Positions 29,433 through 39,070 of a stretch of 64,000 bases of DNA are shown here, piece by piece. This DNA is from Halobacteroides halobius DSM 5150. Its GTDB lineage: Bacteria; Bacillota; Halanaerobiia; Halobacteroidales; Halobacteroidaceae. The stretch lies in assembly GCF_000328625.1 (NCBI RefSeq), contig NC_019978.1:1922001-1986000 (forward strand), written 5' to 3'. The position numbers and the translations under genes were made by a program. Each line of letters opens with the position of its first letter. The stretch's first letter is position 1. The notes below the pieces were generated by a model, which saw nothing but the letters and a program-made list of their open reading frames with translations, ran no database searches and was not told the origin of the DNA.

Positions 29433-30483
29433 CAAACCTCACTCCAATCTGCAATCCCATCTGTTGTTTTAAATTTAAAATAGCCAGATAATAATTAGTT
29501 ATAGCTATTTGATAATTAGATCGACCTTTTAATAATCTAATTTTGACTTGTAATAATTCATTTTTACTTCTTAAACCAGCTTGTTGGTACTCCTTAATAA
29601 TTTTGTAACTCTTTTTAATTTGCTTTAGATGCCGCTTGCGTAATTTCAAACTACCAATAGCCTGAATTAACTGCTGGTAATCCCTCTTGACTCCAGTTAA
29701 TAAATCTCTTCTAATTTTTTCTTCTTGTAAAATTGCTAATTTATTCTTTTGCTTTACTCTTTGTATTTCTAATAGAGGTATATCAAGTACTTTAATTCTT
29801 TTTAAATTAGCTGTAGTCAATTCTATTCTCTTTTTATTAAGTTTTAAAACTAAATTATTTTCTTTAGCAATTCTTACTGCTTCTTTTTTAGTTATTCTCC
29901 AGATTCTAGGAGAGTCCAGCTTTAACATATTTGCTTTTTGATTCTCACTTATTCCGATAGTAGTTTTAAATTTTTGCTGTAGTAAATGATAATCATCTCG
30001 AGCTTTTTTTAGTTCATACTCTACACTATTATATTCTATTTGTTTTTCTAATAATTTTATTCTTTTTTTGTGACCTTTTCGGACTTGAATACGAATATTC
30101 TTTAACTCTTTCTTTTTAAGTAGTAACTGGCTTTCCTTTAACTGTAGGCTCTTTTTCTTTTGCAACAAATTCAAATACTGCTTAGTTAGCTTAATAATTA
30201 CTTCATTTCTTTGCTGATAATAATTTCTTTTAGCTTCTAAAAAGGCCAGTTTATTCTCTAAATATTTAGTATGGGATTGTAACAAGAGATTATTAATTTT
30301 ATTTTTCTGATAAATTAATTTATTAGTTTTTAACTTTGTCTTAGCAATTTTTAAATCTAAGTCCTCTTTTAAAGCCAGTTTAATTGCTTTTTGTAAAGAA
30401 AGACTTGGTTGTTTAGCCACAGCAACTGGTATCATAATCATAATTAACACTATGATAAGAAGTATAATTTCAGATCTTTTCAT
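29410..30483 (-). CDS. TolC-like outer-membrane efflux protein (first of two)
   Basis: 357 residues, shorter than the usual 420-490. A signal peptide (IILLIIVLIMIMIPVAVAKQ) is followed by PSLSLQKAIKLALKEDLDLK, the classic opening of TolC/OEP proteins. The C-terminal repeat ends YQQAGLRSKNELLQVKIRLL and YLAILNLKQQMG. Helices dominate and clear beta strands are hard to see, so it may be a helical partner of the larger neighbour rather than a complete pore. It starts 17 bases after the HlyD gene. Confidence 0.78.
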   Translation of the reverse strand: MKRSEIILLIIVLIMIMIPVAVAKQPSLSLQKAIKLALKEDLDLKIAKTKLKTNKLIYQKNKINNLLLQSHTKYLENKLAFLEAKRNYYQQRNEVIIKLTKQYLNLLQKKKSLQLKESQLLLKKKELKNIRIQVRKGHKKRIKLLEKQIEYNSVEYELKKARDDYHLLQQKFKTTIGISENQKANMLKLDSPRIWRITKKEAVRIAKENNLVLKLNKKRIELTTANLKRIKVLDIPLLEIQRVKQKNKLAILQEEKIRRDLLTGVKRDYQQLIQAIGSLKLRKRHLKQIKKSYKIIKEYQQAGLRSKNELLQVKIRLLKGRSNYQIAITNYYLAILNLKQQMGLQIGVRFDDFSPKK

Positions 30484-30499
30484 TTATAGCACTTCCTTA

Positions 30500-31654
30500 T
30501 TAAGAAATAAAATCTAGCTTCTCTAATAAAAAGTATAATATCTTTTTCTGTCGGACAACTACTCGGACTTTGCTTAACATACCTGGCTTTATTTTCTCCG
30601 GTCTGCCTTGATTATCATAAAGTTTGGTGCCCTTAATTGTTGCTTCTACATCATAAGGCAACTTTGAATTTCTTGACATCATATTAGCATCTTTTGATAT
30701 TTTAGTTATTTCTCCTTCTAAAGTTCCATACTCCTTATAAGATAAGGACAAAAAGCGGTATCTAACTGTTTGGCCTACTTCTAACTTGCTAATTTCTTGA
30801 TTAGGTACTGTAATCTCCATTTTATAGTTAGAATTTATTTGAGGAATAATTCGTATTATTTTTAGTCCCGAAGCCATATAATCTCCTTTATTAAATTGTT
30901 GTAATACTTGAATTGTACCACTAATTGGGGCAGTTACCCTACTTAAGTTTATTTGTTGATCAGTCTCTAGAGACTGTTGTGTTAAATTAACCAATCTATC
31001 TTTTTTAGTTTTTATTTCTTGTTGTATATCTACTAAAGTTTTATTCTTATAAGCTTCTAAAATAAGTTGAGCTGATTTATACCTCGCTTTTAACTCTTTC
31101 AATCTACTTTCAGTAGTAGCACTAACACTTAAACTTTTTTCTTGTAAATACCTTCGTTTAGCTTGATTGCAGTCAATCCGTAACTGGGCCTTTTTATATT
31201 TATAAATTAAGTAGCGACTATAATAAAATCTTGCTTTAGTTTTTAATAGATTACTACCTTCTTCTTTTATACTCTTTTTTAATAGTTTTAAATTTTTTAT
31301 TTCTATCTTTAACTTTTTTATTTTTTGGTTTAAATTATCCTGTTTTGTATTTAAATAAGTAGTCTTTATTTTATAAAGCAAATCTCCCTTTTTTACCTGC
31401 TGGCCTTCTTTATAATTTAACTTTTTTATATTACCACCACTAATATTTTGAATCACACTAACTTCTTGAGCAGGTCGCACTAAACCATCTGCTTTGACTA
31501 CTATATCTATTTCTCCAAACCACATCCAAATAAAAGCTACTGCCAATAAAGTAATAAGTAGATAAATAAAAATAGCTATAAAATTAGGAACCTTGGCTTC
31601 TAACATTTCCTGACTATAGGATAAATCTTCAAAATCAATTATTCTTTCTTTCAT
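30500..31654 (-). CDS. HlyD/EmrA-type membrane-fusion adaptor of the bacteriocin exporter
   Basis: 384 residues. One N-terminal membrane helix (FIAIFIYLLITLLAVAFIWM, 25-44) is followed by a biotinyl-lipoyl-like half motif (VKADGLVRPAQEVSVIQNIS, YKEGQQVKKGDLLYKI), a long coiled coil (about 95-240), the second lipoyl half (VTAPISGTIQVLQQFNKGDY) and a beta-barrel domain. It links the inner-membrane ABC transporter to an outer-membrane duct. Its ATG overlaps the ABC transporter stop by 4 bases (ATGA type), so the two are coupled. Confidence 0.92.
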   Translation of the reverse strand: MKERIIDFEDLSYSQEMLEAKVPNFIAIFIYLLITLLAVAFIWMWFGEIDIVVKADGLVRPAQEVSVIQNISGGNIKKLNYKEGQQVKKGDLLYKIKTTYLNTKQDNLNQKIKKLKIEIKNLKLLKKSIKEEGSNLLKTKARFYYSRYLIYKYKKAQLRIDCNQAKRRYLQEKSLSVSATTESRLKELKARYKSAQLILEAYKNKTLVDIQQEIKTKKDRLVNLTQQSLETDQQINLSRVTAPISGTIQVLQQFNKGDYMASGLKIIRIIPQINSNYKMEITVPNQEISKLEVGQTVRYRFLSLSYKEYGTLEGEITKISKDANMMSRNSKLPYDVEATIKGTKLYDNQGRPEKIKPGMLSKVRVVVRQKKILYFLLEKLDFIS

Positions 31655-33873
31655 GATGCATCTACCTCTAACTCATTATTTTCCAGAGTTTGGCCCTGCC
31701 ATAACTGATAGTATTTTCCTTGTTTTTGAATTAACTGCTGATGAGTTCCTAATTCAATAATCTCTCCCTCATCTAAAACTACAATTTTATCACACTGCAT
31801 GATAGTGCTTAATCGATGGGCAATTATAATTGTTGTAATATCTTGGCTTATATCTTCAATAGTATTATGAATTGCTTTTTCAGTTGCTGTATCAAGATTA
31901 CTCGTCGCCTCATCTAAAATAAGCAGATCTGGATCTTTAAGAATAGCTCTCGCAATAGCTATCCTCTGCTTTTGACCTCCTGATAAATTTGATCCTCTCT
32001 CTCCTACCATTGTGTTATACCTTAACGGTAATTGATTAATAAATTGATGAATTTGAGACTTCCTAGCAGCATTTATTATCTCCTTCATAGCTATATCTTG
32101 AAAACCAAAAGAGATATTTTCTCGCAAAGTTCCACTAAATAAAAATACATCTTGAGGAACATAACCAATCTTTTGTCTTAAGATTTCTAAGTTAATATCT
32201 TTTATATTATAGCCATCTAATAAAATTTCTCCATTATCTGGGAGATAATACTTTAATATTAATTTAGCTAAAGTAGTCTTTCCTGAACCACTTTCTCCTA
32301 CTAAAGCAATTTTTTCACCTGCTTCAATATCTAAGTTGATATTTTCTAAAGCTAATTTTCTTGTTCCATAACGGAAATTAACATCCTTCACCTCAATTTT
32401 ACCCTCCAATTTATCTAGTTGTATCTTCTTAGATTCATTTTGTTTTTCTTGTTCTAAATCAAAGATTTCTCCTAATCTATCAGCTGCTACATAAGCCTCC
32501 ATTAATTTAGGCTGCAAATTAATTAATCTCTGAATTGGATTATAAAAGTAGGCTAATAATGCATTAAAAGTAATTAACTGACCTACACTAATCACTCCAT
32601 TAATTACCTTCAATCCACCAACCCACAAAATTACAAATTCACTAACTGAGGTAAGCAATTTTTGCAATGACCCCTGAATATTACGCATAAAAGTAGCTTT
32701 GAATATAGATTTAATATACTTGATAAACCTACTTTCAGTCTCTAAATTAGCCTGTTCTTCTCCATTAAATGCCTTTATAGTAGCTACTCCAGAAACTGAT
32801 TCTATCAGATAAGATTGCATATTAGCTGAATTTTCCATTTCTTTACGATGAATCCTCCGTAAAGGTTTACTAAAGCCCAAAACAATTAATACATAAAGAG
32901 GAATAATTACAGCTGCAACCCAAAACAGAGTAGAACTTTGAATATATAAAACAATTCCCCCTCCAGCAACTAATAAACTATCAATCATTACTGTAATAGT
33001 AGCCCCAGAAATAGCCTGTCTAATTTTCGCTGTATCCCGTAATCTAGATAAAATCTCTCCTACTTTTCGAGAGTCAAAAAAAGACATTGGCAGTTCTAAT
33101 ACATGTTGATAATAATTAAGAATCAAAGAAATATCTATTTTCTGGCTTAAATAAAGAAGTAAATGCTTTCTAAAAAAGTTCATTAATATTTTAAAGAGAG
33201 TTAATAAGACTATCCCAATAGAAATAATATGTAAAGTTTTAACCAATCCATCAGCTAAAATAGTATCAATCAAATACTTAAAGTAAAATGAACCTGCTAT
33301 CCCCAATAAAGTATATAGCATAGAAGCAAAAAATATCTTAACTAATAACCCTTTATGCGGAGTTATTAAACCTAAAAAACGTTCAAAAAAGCCAGTCTTT
33401 TCATCGCCCGTTTCAAAATCTTCAGTAGGAGTAATTAAAATTAATACTCCTGTCCAAATTTCATAAAAATCTTCTGGGTCATAATAGACCATTCCTTCGG
33501 CTGGATCAGCAACTACTATTTCATCTTCATTTATTTCATAAACTACCACATAATGCATTAAATTATCTTTTACCACATGAGCTATAGCAGGCAAAGGTAC
33601 TTCAGAAGTTAAATCATCTGATTGGCCTTTTACTCCCTTTGCTTCAAAACCAAGCTTTTTAGCTGCCTTGATTACTCCTAGAGCATTGGTACCTCTCTTA
33701 TCCGTTCCAGCAATTTCTCTTATTTGAGTAATTGGTATTTCCAAATCATAGTGTTTAGAAATTGTAGCCAAACAGGCTGCAGCACAATCTGTTATGTCGT
33801 GTTGTTTAATGCAGTAATAGGATTTGAATAACCGCTTGATTTTTCTAATTATTAGTTTCAATATTTTCTTCAT
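31651..33873 (-). CDS. Peptidase-containing ABC transporter (C39), bacteriocin maturase/exporter
   Basis: 740 residues in three parts. Residues 20-150 are a C39 cysteine peptidase: QHDITDCAAACL holds Gln24 and Cys30, LMHYVVVYEI holds His107 and VADPAEG holds Asp123, so it can cut leaders after Gly-Gly. Residues about 165-450 are six membrane helices. Residues 490-740 are the ATPase with ALVGESGSGKTTLAKLI, LSGGQKQRIAIARAIL and DLLILDEATSNLD. It is the only complete transporter in the island and should process and export all the double-glycine peptides encoded upstream. Seven decayed fragments of such genes are scattered to its right. Confidence 0.95.
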   Translation of the reverse strand: MKKILKLIIRKIKRLFKSYYCIKQHDITDCAAACLATISKHYDLEIPITQIREIAGTDKRGTNALGVIKAAKKLGFEAKGVKGQSDDLTSEVPLPAIAHVVKDNLMHYVVVYEINEDEIVVADPAEGMVYYDPEDFYEIWTGVLILITPTEDFETGDEKTGFFERFLGLITPHKGLLVKIFFASMLYTLLGIAGSFYFKYLIDTILADGLVKTLHIISIGIVLLTLFKILMNFFRKHLLLYLSQKIDISLILNYYQHVLELPMSFFDSRKVGEILSRLRDTAKIRQAISGATITVMIDSLLVAGGGIVLYIQSSTLFWVAAVIIPLYVLIVLGFSKPLRRIHRKEMENSANMQSYLIESVSGVATIKAFNGEEQANLETESRFIKYIKSIFKATFMRNIQGSLQKLLTSVSEFVILWVGGLKVINGVISVGQLITFNALLAYFYNPIQRLINLQPKLMEAYVAADRLGEIFDLEQEKQNESKKIQLDKLEGKIEVKDVNFRYGTRKLALENINLDIEAGEKIALVGESGSGKTTLAKLILKYYLPDNGEILLDGYNIKDINLEILRQKIGYVPQDVFLFSGTLRENISFGFQDIAMKEIINAARKSQIHQFINQLPLRYNTMVGERGSNLSGGQKQRIAIARAILKDPDLLILDEATSNLDTATEKAIHNTIEDISQDITTIIIAHRLSTIMQCDKIVVLDEGEIIELGTHQQLIQKQGKYYQLWQGQTLENNELEVDAS

Positions 33874-33957
33874 TTTATCACCTTTTTTACTTAGATATTA
33901 ATAACCTTTATTTTATAAGTTAACATTTTATTCTATATAAAGTAATATTATTATAAG

Positions 33958-34090
33958 CTATTTTATAACAATATCACCTAATAGCCATATATAAATTAAA
34001 CAGGTAATTACAAATAATACTTTCCAAAAAACGCCTAATATGTTTTTAATTGTTTTTGAAAAAATCTAAATAAACACCTAGACCAACCAC
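33958..34090 (-). pseudogene. C-terminal remnant of a small membrane protein gene, cut by IS3 copy 1
   Basis: Nearly identical at DNA level to the 3' half of the intact gene at 53845-54087, including the stop and the intergenic stretch up to the transporter start. The 5' half is gone: similarity stops where the IS3 element begins. Only about 40 residues of the C-terminus remain. Confidence 0.8.
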
Positions 34091-35121
34091 GGCTTAACCC
34101 CCCAATATTGGAGAAAATCTATATCATACTCAATCATTCGTAACTTCTTATTTTATGCAATAGAGACTTCAGGCTTAATCTTTTTATCTTTAACAGCTCG
34201 ATAATATTGAGTTGGAGCTTGGTTATTTAAACTACCATGTCTACGCCTGTTATTATAATATCTCATATATTCACTAACAATCTCATAGACCTCTATATAA
34301 CTTTGAAATTCATTACGACTATAACATTCATCTTCTAATATAGAGTGGAATGATTCAATATGAGCATTCATATTCGGAGTTTTTACTGGTATTCTTTGAT
34401 GCTTCATGCCTAGAGATTGACAAGTACTACCAAAGAGTTTAGATGTAAACTGTGGACCATTATCTGTTCTTATAACAGGTAAATCCATACCTTTAGTTAA
34501 TTCTCTTTTAGCAAGAGCCTTTTTTAATACTCTGCAGGCATCTTCAGCTTTACAACTTAAACCTAAGTGGTAGTCAATTATTGACCTATCAAAGACATCT
34601 ATTACTGATAACTGAAAGAAGAATTGATCTGTTCCAGTGATACAACCATATTTAAGATCCATCTCCCAAAGTTGATTAAAATTACTAATCTCGTCTCTCT
34701 TAGCTAACCTTCTAGGGTGACGATTTTTTATCTTTCTTTGAGGTCTTAATATATCAAGCTCTTTGCACAATCTATATACCTTTTTATGGTTGATTTCAAG
34801 CATATAATCTTCCTTTAGACAAGTAGTTAATTTCTTATAACCATAAGGATTATTTAAGCTTTTTCTTTTGATCCTTCGGTAATGAGTTAACAGAACCTGT
34901 CTTACGAGCTTTTTTAACCCAAACATAAACAGTGCTTTTAGAAATTTCATGGCGCCGAGCTACTAAAGAAATATTATCTATCTGTCTGCATTCTTCTACC
35001 ACTTGCTTTTTAAGTTCGTCAGAATACTTTGTTATAGGCATTTTTAGTCCCCCTAATTTTAAATTATTTCCATTATACTGCTAACAAACGATTTCTACAA
35101 GTCAGTTAGGGGGGGATATAG
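34091..35121 (-). mobile_element. IS3-family element copy 1, internally deleted
   Basis: About 1.03 kb, against 1.4 kb for the full copy at 37668-39065. The 3' part carries most of the OrfB DDE domain (ELWEMDLKYG, VIRTDNGPQF, NAHIESFHSILEDE). OrfA (35041 leftwards) is cut after its HTH and joined out of frame to OrfB, removing OrfA's leucine zipper and the OrfB N-terminus, so it cannot move by itself. No target duplication flanks it, which suggests that recombination created the present junctions. Confidence 0.88.
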
Positions 35122-35144
35122 ATATCATCTTTACTTAATAAATT

Positions 35145-35777
35145 TTAGTTATGTATTCCTTTATTATTTAAAACATTAATTAATTTTTCTTTGTGCTTTA
35201 TGTCTCTTTTTACAATTAATTCTTCATCATTTTTTAATAATAATTTTATAGTTTGTCTACTCAAAATTCTTTTTTCAGTATAAATTTTATACCCTATAAT
35301 ATTTTCTAATTTTATTGTTTTATCTTTATATACAAAATAATTATTACCTATTAATATAGAATTTTGATTGAGTTTTGCACTTAAAGAAAGAAAAAAACCA
35401 GCTATCACAAAAAACATTATTCTATCCATTATATTTTGCTGGTAAAAAGGAATAAGTTCTTTATTGTGAAAAGTGAATGCTGAAACATAAAATAAGAAAA
35501 ACAGTCCTATGTATAACACATTCAACCCTGTAGAAAATTTCACTTTTATTTCAATAGAATTATCTAATTTCTTACAAATAGTTTTAAATAAGATATCTAT
35601 TGTATAAAAAGCAACAGAAAACAACATAAAAGAATAACTAATTAAATAAACAACTTTGTCTGACAAATCATATGATCTTATTATTAAAAAATCAATAAAA
35701 TATGGTAATAATATTAACAATATTAATCCCCATAATGCATAATTTAGAAAAACTCTTTTTTTATAAAACTGTTTCAT
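35145..35777 (-). CDS. Probable bacteriocin immunity protein, 4-TM with PH-like tail
   Basis: 210 residues. Four membrane segments occupy about 1-135. The C-terminal 65 residues read as short beta strands (ILIGNNYFVYKDKTIKLENI, KLLLKNDEELIVKRDIKHKEK), like a small PH-type domain. It is related in layout and motif to the proteins at 40275 and 44038, each of which also follows a bacteriocin pair. An immunity role is inferred only from that position. It ends 24 bases before IS3 copy 1. Confidence 0.72.
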   Translation of the reverse strand: MKQFYKKRVFLNYALWGLILLILLPYFIDFLIIRSYDLSDKVVYLISYSFMLFSVAFYTIDILFKTICKKLDNSIEIKVKFSTGLNVLYIGLFFLFYVSAFTFHNKELIPFYQQNIMDRIMFFVIAGFFLSLSAKLNQNSILIGNNYFVYKDKTIKLENIIGYKIYTEKRILSRQTIKLLLKNDEELIVKRDIKHKEKLINVLNNKGIHN

Positions 35778-35904
35778 TGGTTTCCCCCATTTCTTTTTAC
35801 TCGTTCTATTAAGTTATATTAGAGTAAAACTTTTTAATTATAAAAATATTTACTTTTTAAAAAGCCTCCTTTTTTCAGTATCGAAAAAAGGAGGCTTACA
35901 TTAT

Positions 35905-36138
35905 TTAAAATACCGTAGTAGCAGTACCCACTGTTGTAGCTATTCCTCCTATTGTAGTCCCTATAGCTGAAGCTGCACTTGCTCCACCATAAAAAGCTGC
36001 TGCTCCAGCTAATGGACAAGAAGCCGCTGCTAAAGCTATTCCACCCGCCACAGCAACTTCCGTCCAACCCCCTCCATTAATTTTACTTAATTCTTTCTGG
36101 CTTAATTCACTTAAATTTGATTCAGTTATTTCTTGCAT
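35905..36138 (-). CDS. Double-glycine bacteriocin precursor (second peptide of pair A)
   Basis: 77 residues. The leader MQEITESNLSELSQKELSKI ends in NGG at residue 23; the 54-residue core is rich in Gly and Ala with several GxxxG spacings (GGIALAAASCPLAGAAAFYG, AIGTTIGGIATTVG) and should span a membrane. The start at 36138 follows GAGGGGGA. It is paired with the peptide gene 50 bases upstream, as in class IIb two-peptide bacteriocins. An AT-rich hairpin-like run (GCCTCCTTTTTTC / GAAAAAAGGAGGC near 35862-35895) lies just downstream and probably terminates or attenuates transcription. Confidence 0.85.
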   Translation of the reverse strand: MQEITESNLSELSQKELSKINGGGWTEVAVAGGIALAAASCPLAGAAAFYGGASAASAIGTTIGGIATTVGTATTVF

Positions 36139-36187
36139 TATAATCCCCCTCATAAAATATTTTTTCGAATTATAAATATAATGTTAT

Positions 36188-36397
36188 TTATTCTCTAATT
36201 CCATCAACTATAAGAGTTCCCCCACATATAAATGTAGGTGCATCATTAAGTACTCCTATCCCAGTTGTATCATCAAGTATTGTTTCACCTATCATAGCAA
36301 CTCCTATACCAACTTTAGTCCAATTAACTCCACCATCAACCATCATTAACTCTTCCTCACTCAATTCATTCATCTCAACATTAAACAAAGCTTCCAT
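36188..36397 (-). CDS. Double-glycine bacteriocin precursor (first peptide of pair A)
   Basis: 69 residues: a 23-residue leader ending NELSEEELMMVDGG, then a 46-residue core VNWTKVGIGVAMIGETILDD... with one Cys. The leader is almost the same as those at 41113, 49645 and 51793. Its promoter (36436-36600) is the three-palindrome type. It should be cut after Gly-Gly by the C39 domain of the transporter at 31651. Core activity is untested. Confidence 0.85.
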   Translation of the reverse strand: MEALFNVEMNELSEEELMMVDGGVNWTKVGIGVAMIGETILDDTTGIGVLNDAPTFICGGTLIVDGIRE

Positions 36398-36435
36398 ACT
36401 ATAATCTTCTCCTTCAAATATTTTTAATCCCCGAG

Positions 36436-36600
36436 AAGTTTACAATTATATATTACCACATTTATCCTTTGGTGTGAACTGTACTTTAGTATAGTCTCTT
36501 TTGAACATCCCCTCTCAAACTGTACTAAAGTACAGGATTAATTAGATATCTAACCAAAAACTACACGAAAGTATAGTCTAAAGTGACTATCAATGATAAA
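36436..36600 (-). promoter_or_regulatory. Cassette promoter 1 with three phased palindromes
   Basis: Reading the minus strand towards the gene: palindromes CTATACTTTCGTGTAG (centre 36568.5), CTGTACTTTAGTACAG (36527.5) and a TACTAAAGTA core (36486.5) are spaced exactly 41 bp apart. A TATAAT follows, placed so that the nearest palindrome is centred near -48. There is no good -35 box, which suggests an activator-dependent promoter. Confidence 0.75.
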
Positions 36601-36639
36601 AAAATCAAACTTAAATAAGTCTTATTACAAAAAATATAA

Positions 36640-37110
36640 TCTCATTGCCAGTCTCGAAATCTTCGCCAGGGCTAACTAATATTAATACTCCTGTCTAAAT
36701 TTCATAAAAATCTTCAGTATCATAATAGACCATTCTTTCAGCTGGATCAGTAATTATTATTTCATCTTCATTTATTTCATAAACTACCACATAATGCATT
36801 AAATTATCTTTTACCACATGAGCTATAACAAGCAAAAGTACTTCAGAAGTTAAATCATCTCTCTCTTGGCTTCAAAACCAAGCTCTTTAGCTGCCTTGAT
36901 TACTCCTAGAGCATTGGTACCCCTCTTATCCGTTCCACCAATTACTCAAATTTGAGTAATTGGTATTTCCAAATCATAGTGTTTAGAAATTGTATCTAAA
37001 TAGGCTGCTGCACAATCAGTCATGTCATGTTGTTTTTAACACAGTAACAGGTCTTAAATAATCGCCTAACATTTTTTATGATCTTTTTAAATATGTTTAC
37101 AATTCTATCA
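36640..37110 (-). pseudogene. Fossil C39 peptidase fragment 1
   Basis: Decayed copy of the first ~165 codons of the C39 ABC transporter gene: matches to TDCAAA, ITQI, GTDKRGTNALGVIKAAKELGF and VADPAE-like stretches, with several frameshifts and a stop. The similarity ends at the boundary between the peptidase and membrane domains, where the cassette promoter sequence begins. Confidence 0.85.
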
Positions 37111-37729
37111 CCTTATTATTTGAATATTAATAACATTTATTTATCATCTCTATATTTTAATATATTTAATTAATCACACTCATAATTTTATACTAATACT
37201 CACTAGCGTTGCATTGTAAAATACATGAAATTACTAATTTCAAACTAACTTATTAAGTTTCATATAATTCCATCTGTAATAAAAACTTCAAGTACAATTC
37301 AACTAATAAAATTACACTTTCTTTAGCTAAATTAGCAATTAATCATCTAAAATCAATATTTAGAATATATTTCGCAAAAAGGTTAGACTAACCCAAAGAA
37401 ATAAGGTTATTTTTTTAAGTTATAAGTTATTTAACCAATGCTCCCAATTAAAGTTATTACTAACTATCATAAATATTGAGTATTTTATTTTTCGAGTTAA
37501 TTTGAGTAATGAACCACTAAATTTAGTCTTTTTCTTGATCAATTTTAATAAAATGAATAAAATTAATGCACTATAGATTTGAGTAAATACTGCATTTTTA
37601 TTATGTCCAAAGAACCTTTTAATTTTTAAATGTTACTTAATCCACTTGAAAAATAGCTCTATTTGCCGGCTTAACCCCCTAATATTGGAGAAAATCTATA
37701 TCATACTCAATCATTCGTAACTTCTTATT

Positions 37730-38665
37730 TTATGCAATAAAGACTTCAGGCTTAATCTTTTTATCTTTAACAGCTCGATAATATTGAGTTGGAGCTTGGT
37801 TATTTAAACTACCATGTCTACGCCTGTTATTATAATATCTCATATACTCACTAACAATCTCATAGACCTCTATATAACTTTGAAATTCATTACGACTATA
37901 ACATTCATCTTCTAATATAGAGTGGAATGATTCAATATGAGCATTCATATTCGGAGTTTTTACTGGTATTCTTTGGTACTTCATGCCTAGAGATTGACAA
38001 GTACTACCAAAGAGTTTAGATGTAAACTGTGAACCATTATCTGTTCTTATAACAGGTAAATCCATACCTTTAGTTAATTCTCTTTTAGCAAGAGCCTTTT
38101 TTAATACTCTGCAAGCATCTTCAGCTTTACAACTTAAACCTAAGTGGTAGTCAATTATTGACCTATCAAAGACATCTATTACTGATAACTGAAAGAAGAA
38201 TTGATCTATTCCAGTGATACAACCATATTTAAGATCCATCTCCCAAAGTTGATTAGAATTACTAATCTCGTCTCTCTTAGCTAACCTTCTAGGGTGACGA
38301 TTCTTTATCTTTCTTTGAGGTCTTAATATATCAAGCTCTTTGCACAATCTATATACCTTTTTATGGTTGATTTTAAGCATATAATCTTCCTTTAGACAAG
38401 TAGTTAATTTCTTATAACCATAAGGAAAACCATCACCTGCAACTAATTCTAATAACCATTCTTTTATCTGTTCATCTGAGATTTTTTCACCAGCATAGCT
38501 ATAAGAATAGCCAGGGATAGGTCTACCATTAGGATTATTTGAGCTATTATCATCTTCGCTATTATGATTAATATTATAATAATAAGTGGATTCTGATAAA
38601 CCGACAAAGTCTAAAACTGTAGCTATCTTGTAACCTTTCTTTATCCACTTTATTGCAACCTTCAC
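37730..38665 (-). CDS. IS3-family transposase OrfB
   Basis: 311-residue DDE integrase. An N-terminal HTH_21-like region (KIATVLDFVGLSESTYYY, GYKKLTTCLKEDYMLKINHK) precedes the rve core with LWEMDLKYG (first Asp), VIRTDNGSQF (second Asp) and NAHIESFHSILEDE (Glu). It begins 9 bases after the orfA stop. IS3 elements normally make an OrfAB fusion by -1 frameshifting, so this frame may be expressed that way. Confidence 0.92.
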   Translation of the reverse strand: MKVAIKWIKKGYKIATVLDFVGLSESTYYYNINHNSEDDNSSNNPNGRPIPGYSYSYAGEKISDEQIKEWLLELVAGDGFPYGYKKLTTCLKEDYMLKINHKKVYRLCKELDILRPQRKIKNRHPRRLAKRDEISNSNQLWEMDLKYGCITGIDQFFFQLSVIDVFDRSIIDYHLGLSCKAEDACRVLKKALAKRELTKGMDLPVIRTDNGSQFTSKLFGSTCQSLGMKYQRIPVKTPNMNAHIESFHSILEDECYSRNEFQSYIEVYEIVSEYMRYYNNRRRHGSLNNQAPTQYYRAVKDKKIKPEVFIA

Positions 38666-38673
38666 TCTGTCGG

Positions 38674-38985
38674 TTACTGCGGGTTTGATTGATCTCTTAA
38701 ATCTCTTAAAATAGCTAATTCTAGTTCTTTTTCAGCAAGTACTTTCTTTAGCTGATCATTTTCAGAACTTACTTTCTCTAATCTTTTAGAAGTTTCTTTG
38801 AGCTTTTTCTTTTGATCATTCGGTAATGAGTTAACAGAACCTGTCTTACGAGCTTTTTTAACCCAAGCATAAACAGTGCTTTTAGAAATTTCATGGCGCC
38901 GAGCTACTAAAGAAATATTATCTATCTGTCTGCATTCTTCTACCACTTGCTTTTTAAGTTCGTCAGAATACTTTGTTCTAGGCAT
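38674..38985 (-). CDS. IS3-family transposase OrfA
   Basis: 103 residues: an HTH (YSDELKKQVVEECRQIDN, VARRHEISKSTVYAWVKKA) followed by a coiled coil with leucine-zipper spacing (LEKVSSENDQLKKVLAEKEL). It pairs with OrfB just downstream. Confidence 0.9.
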   Translation of the reverse strand: MPRTKYSDELKKQVVEECRQIDNISLVARRHEISKSTVYAWVKKARKTGSVNSLPNDQKKKLKETSKRLEKVSSENDQLKKVLAEKELELAILRDLRDQSNPQ

Positions 38986-39070
38986 TTTTAGTCCCCCTAA
39001 TTTTAAATTATTTCCATTATACTACTAACAAACGATTTCTACAAGTCAGTTAGGGGGCTATATAGTTGCC

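Larger units (their letters stand above)
37668..39065 (-). mobile_element. IS3-family element copy 2, full length
   Basis: 1,398 bp, flanked by the 5-bp direct repeat TTGCC (37663-37667 and 39066-39070). Removing the element and one repeat restores the IS4 reading frame DRWQIELFF. Inner ends carry AACCCCCTAA and TTAGGGGG. It contains intact orfA and orfB. Confidence 0.93.

Noticed and set aside
34153-34950. An intact 265-residue transposase in IS3 copy 1
   Set aside because: Its N-terminal part is an out-of-frame reading of orfA joined by a deletion; the natural OrfB start region is missing.
35834-36067. A Ser/Tyr-rich 77-residue frame overlapping the peptide gene at 35905
   Set aside because: It is the shifted reading of a Gly/Ala-rich peptide gene; no ribosome site.
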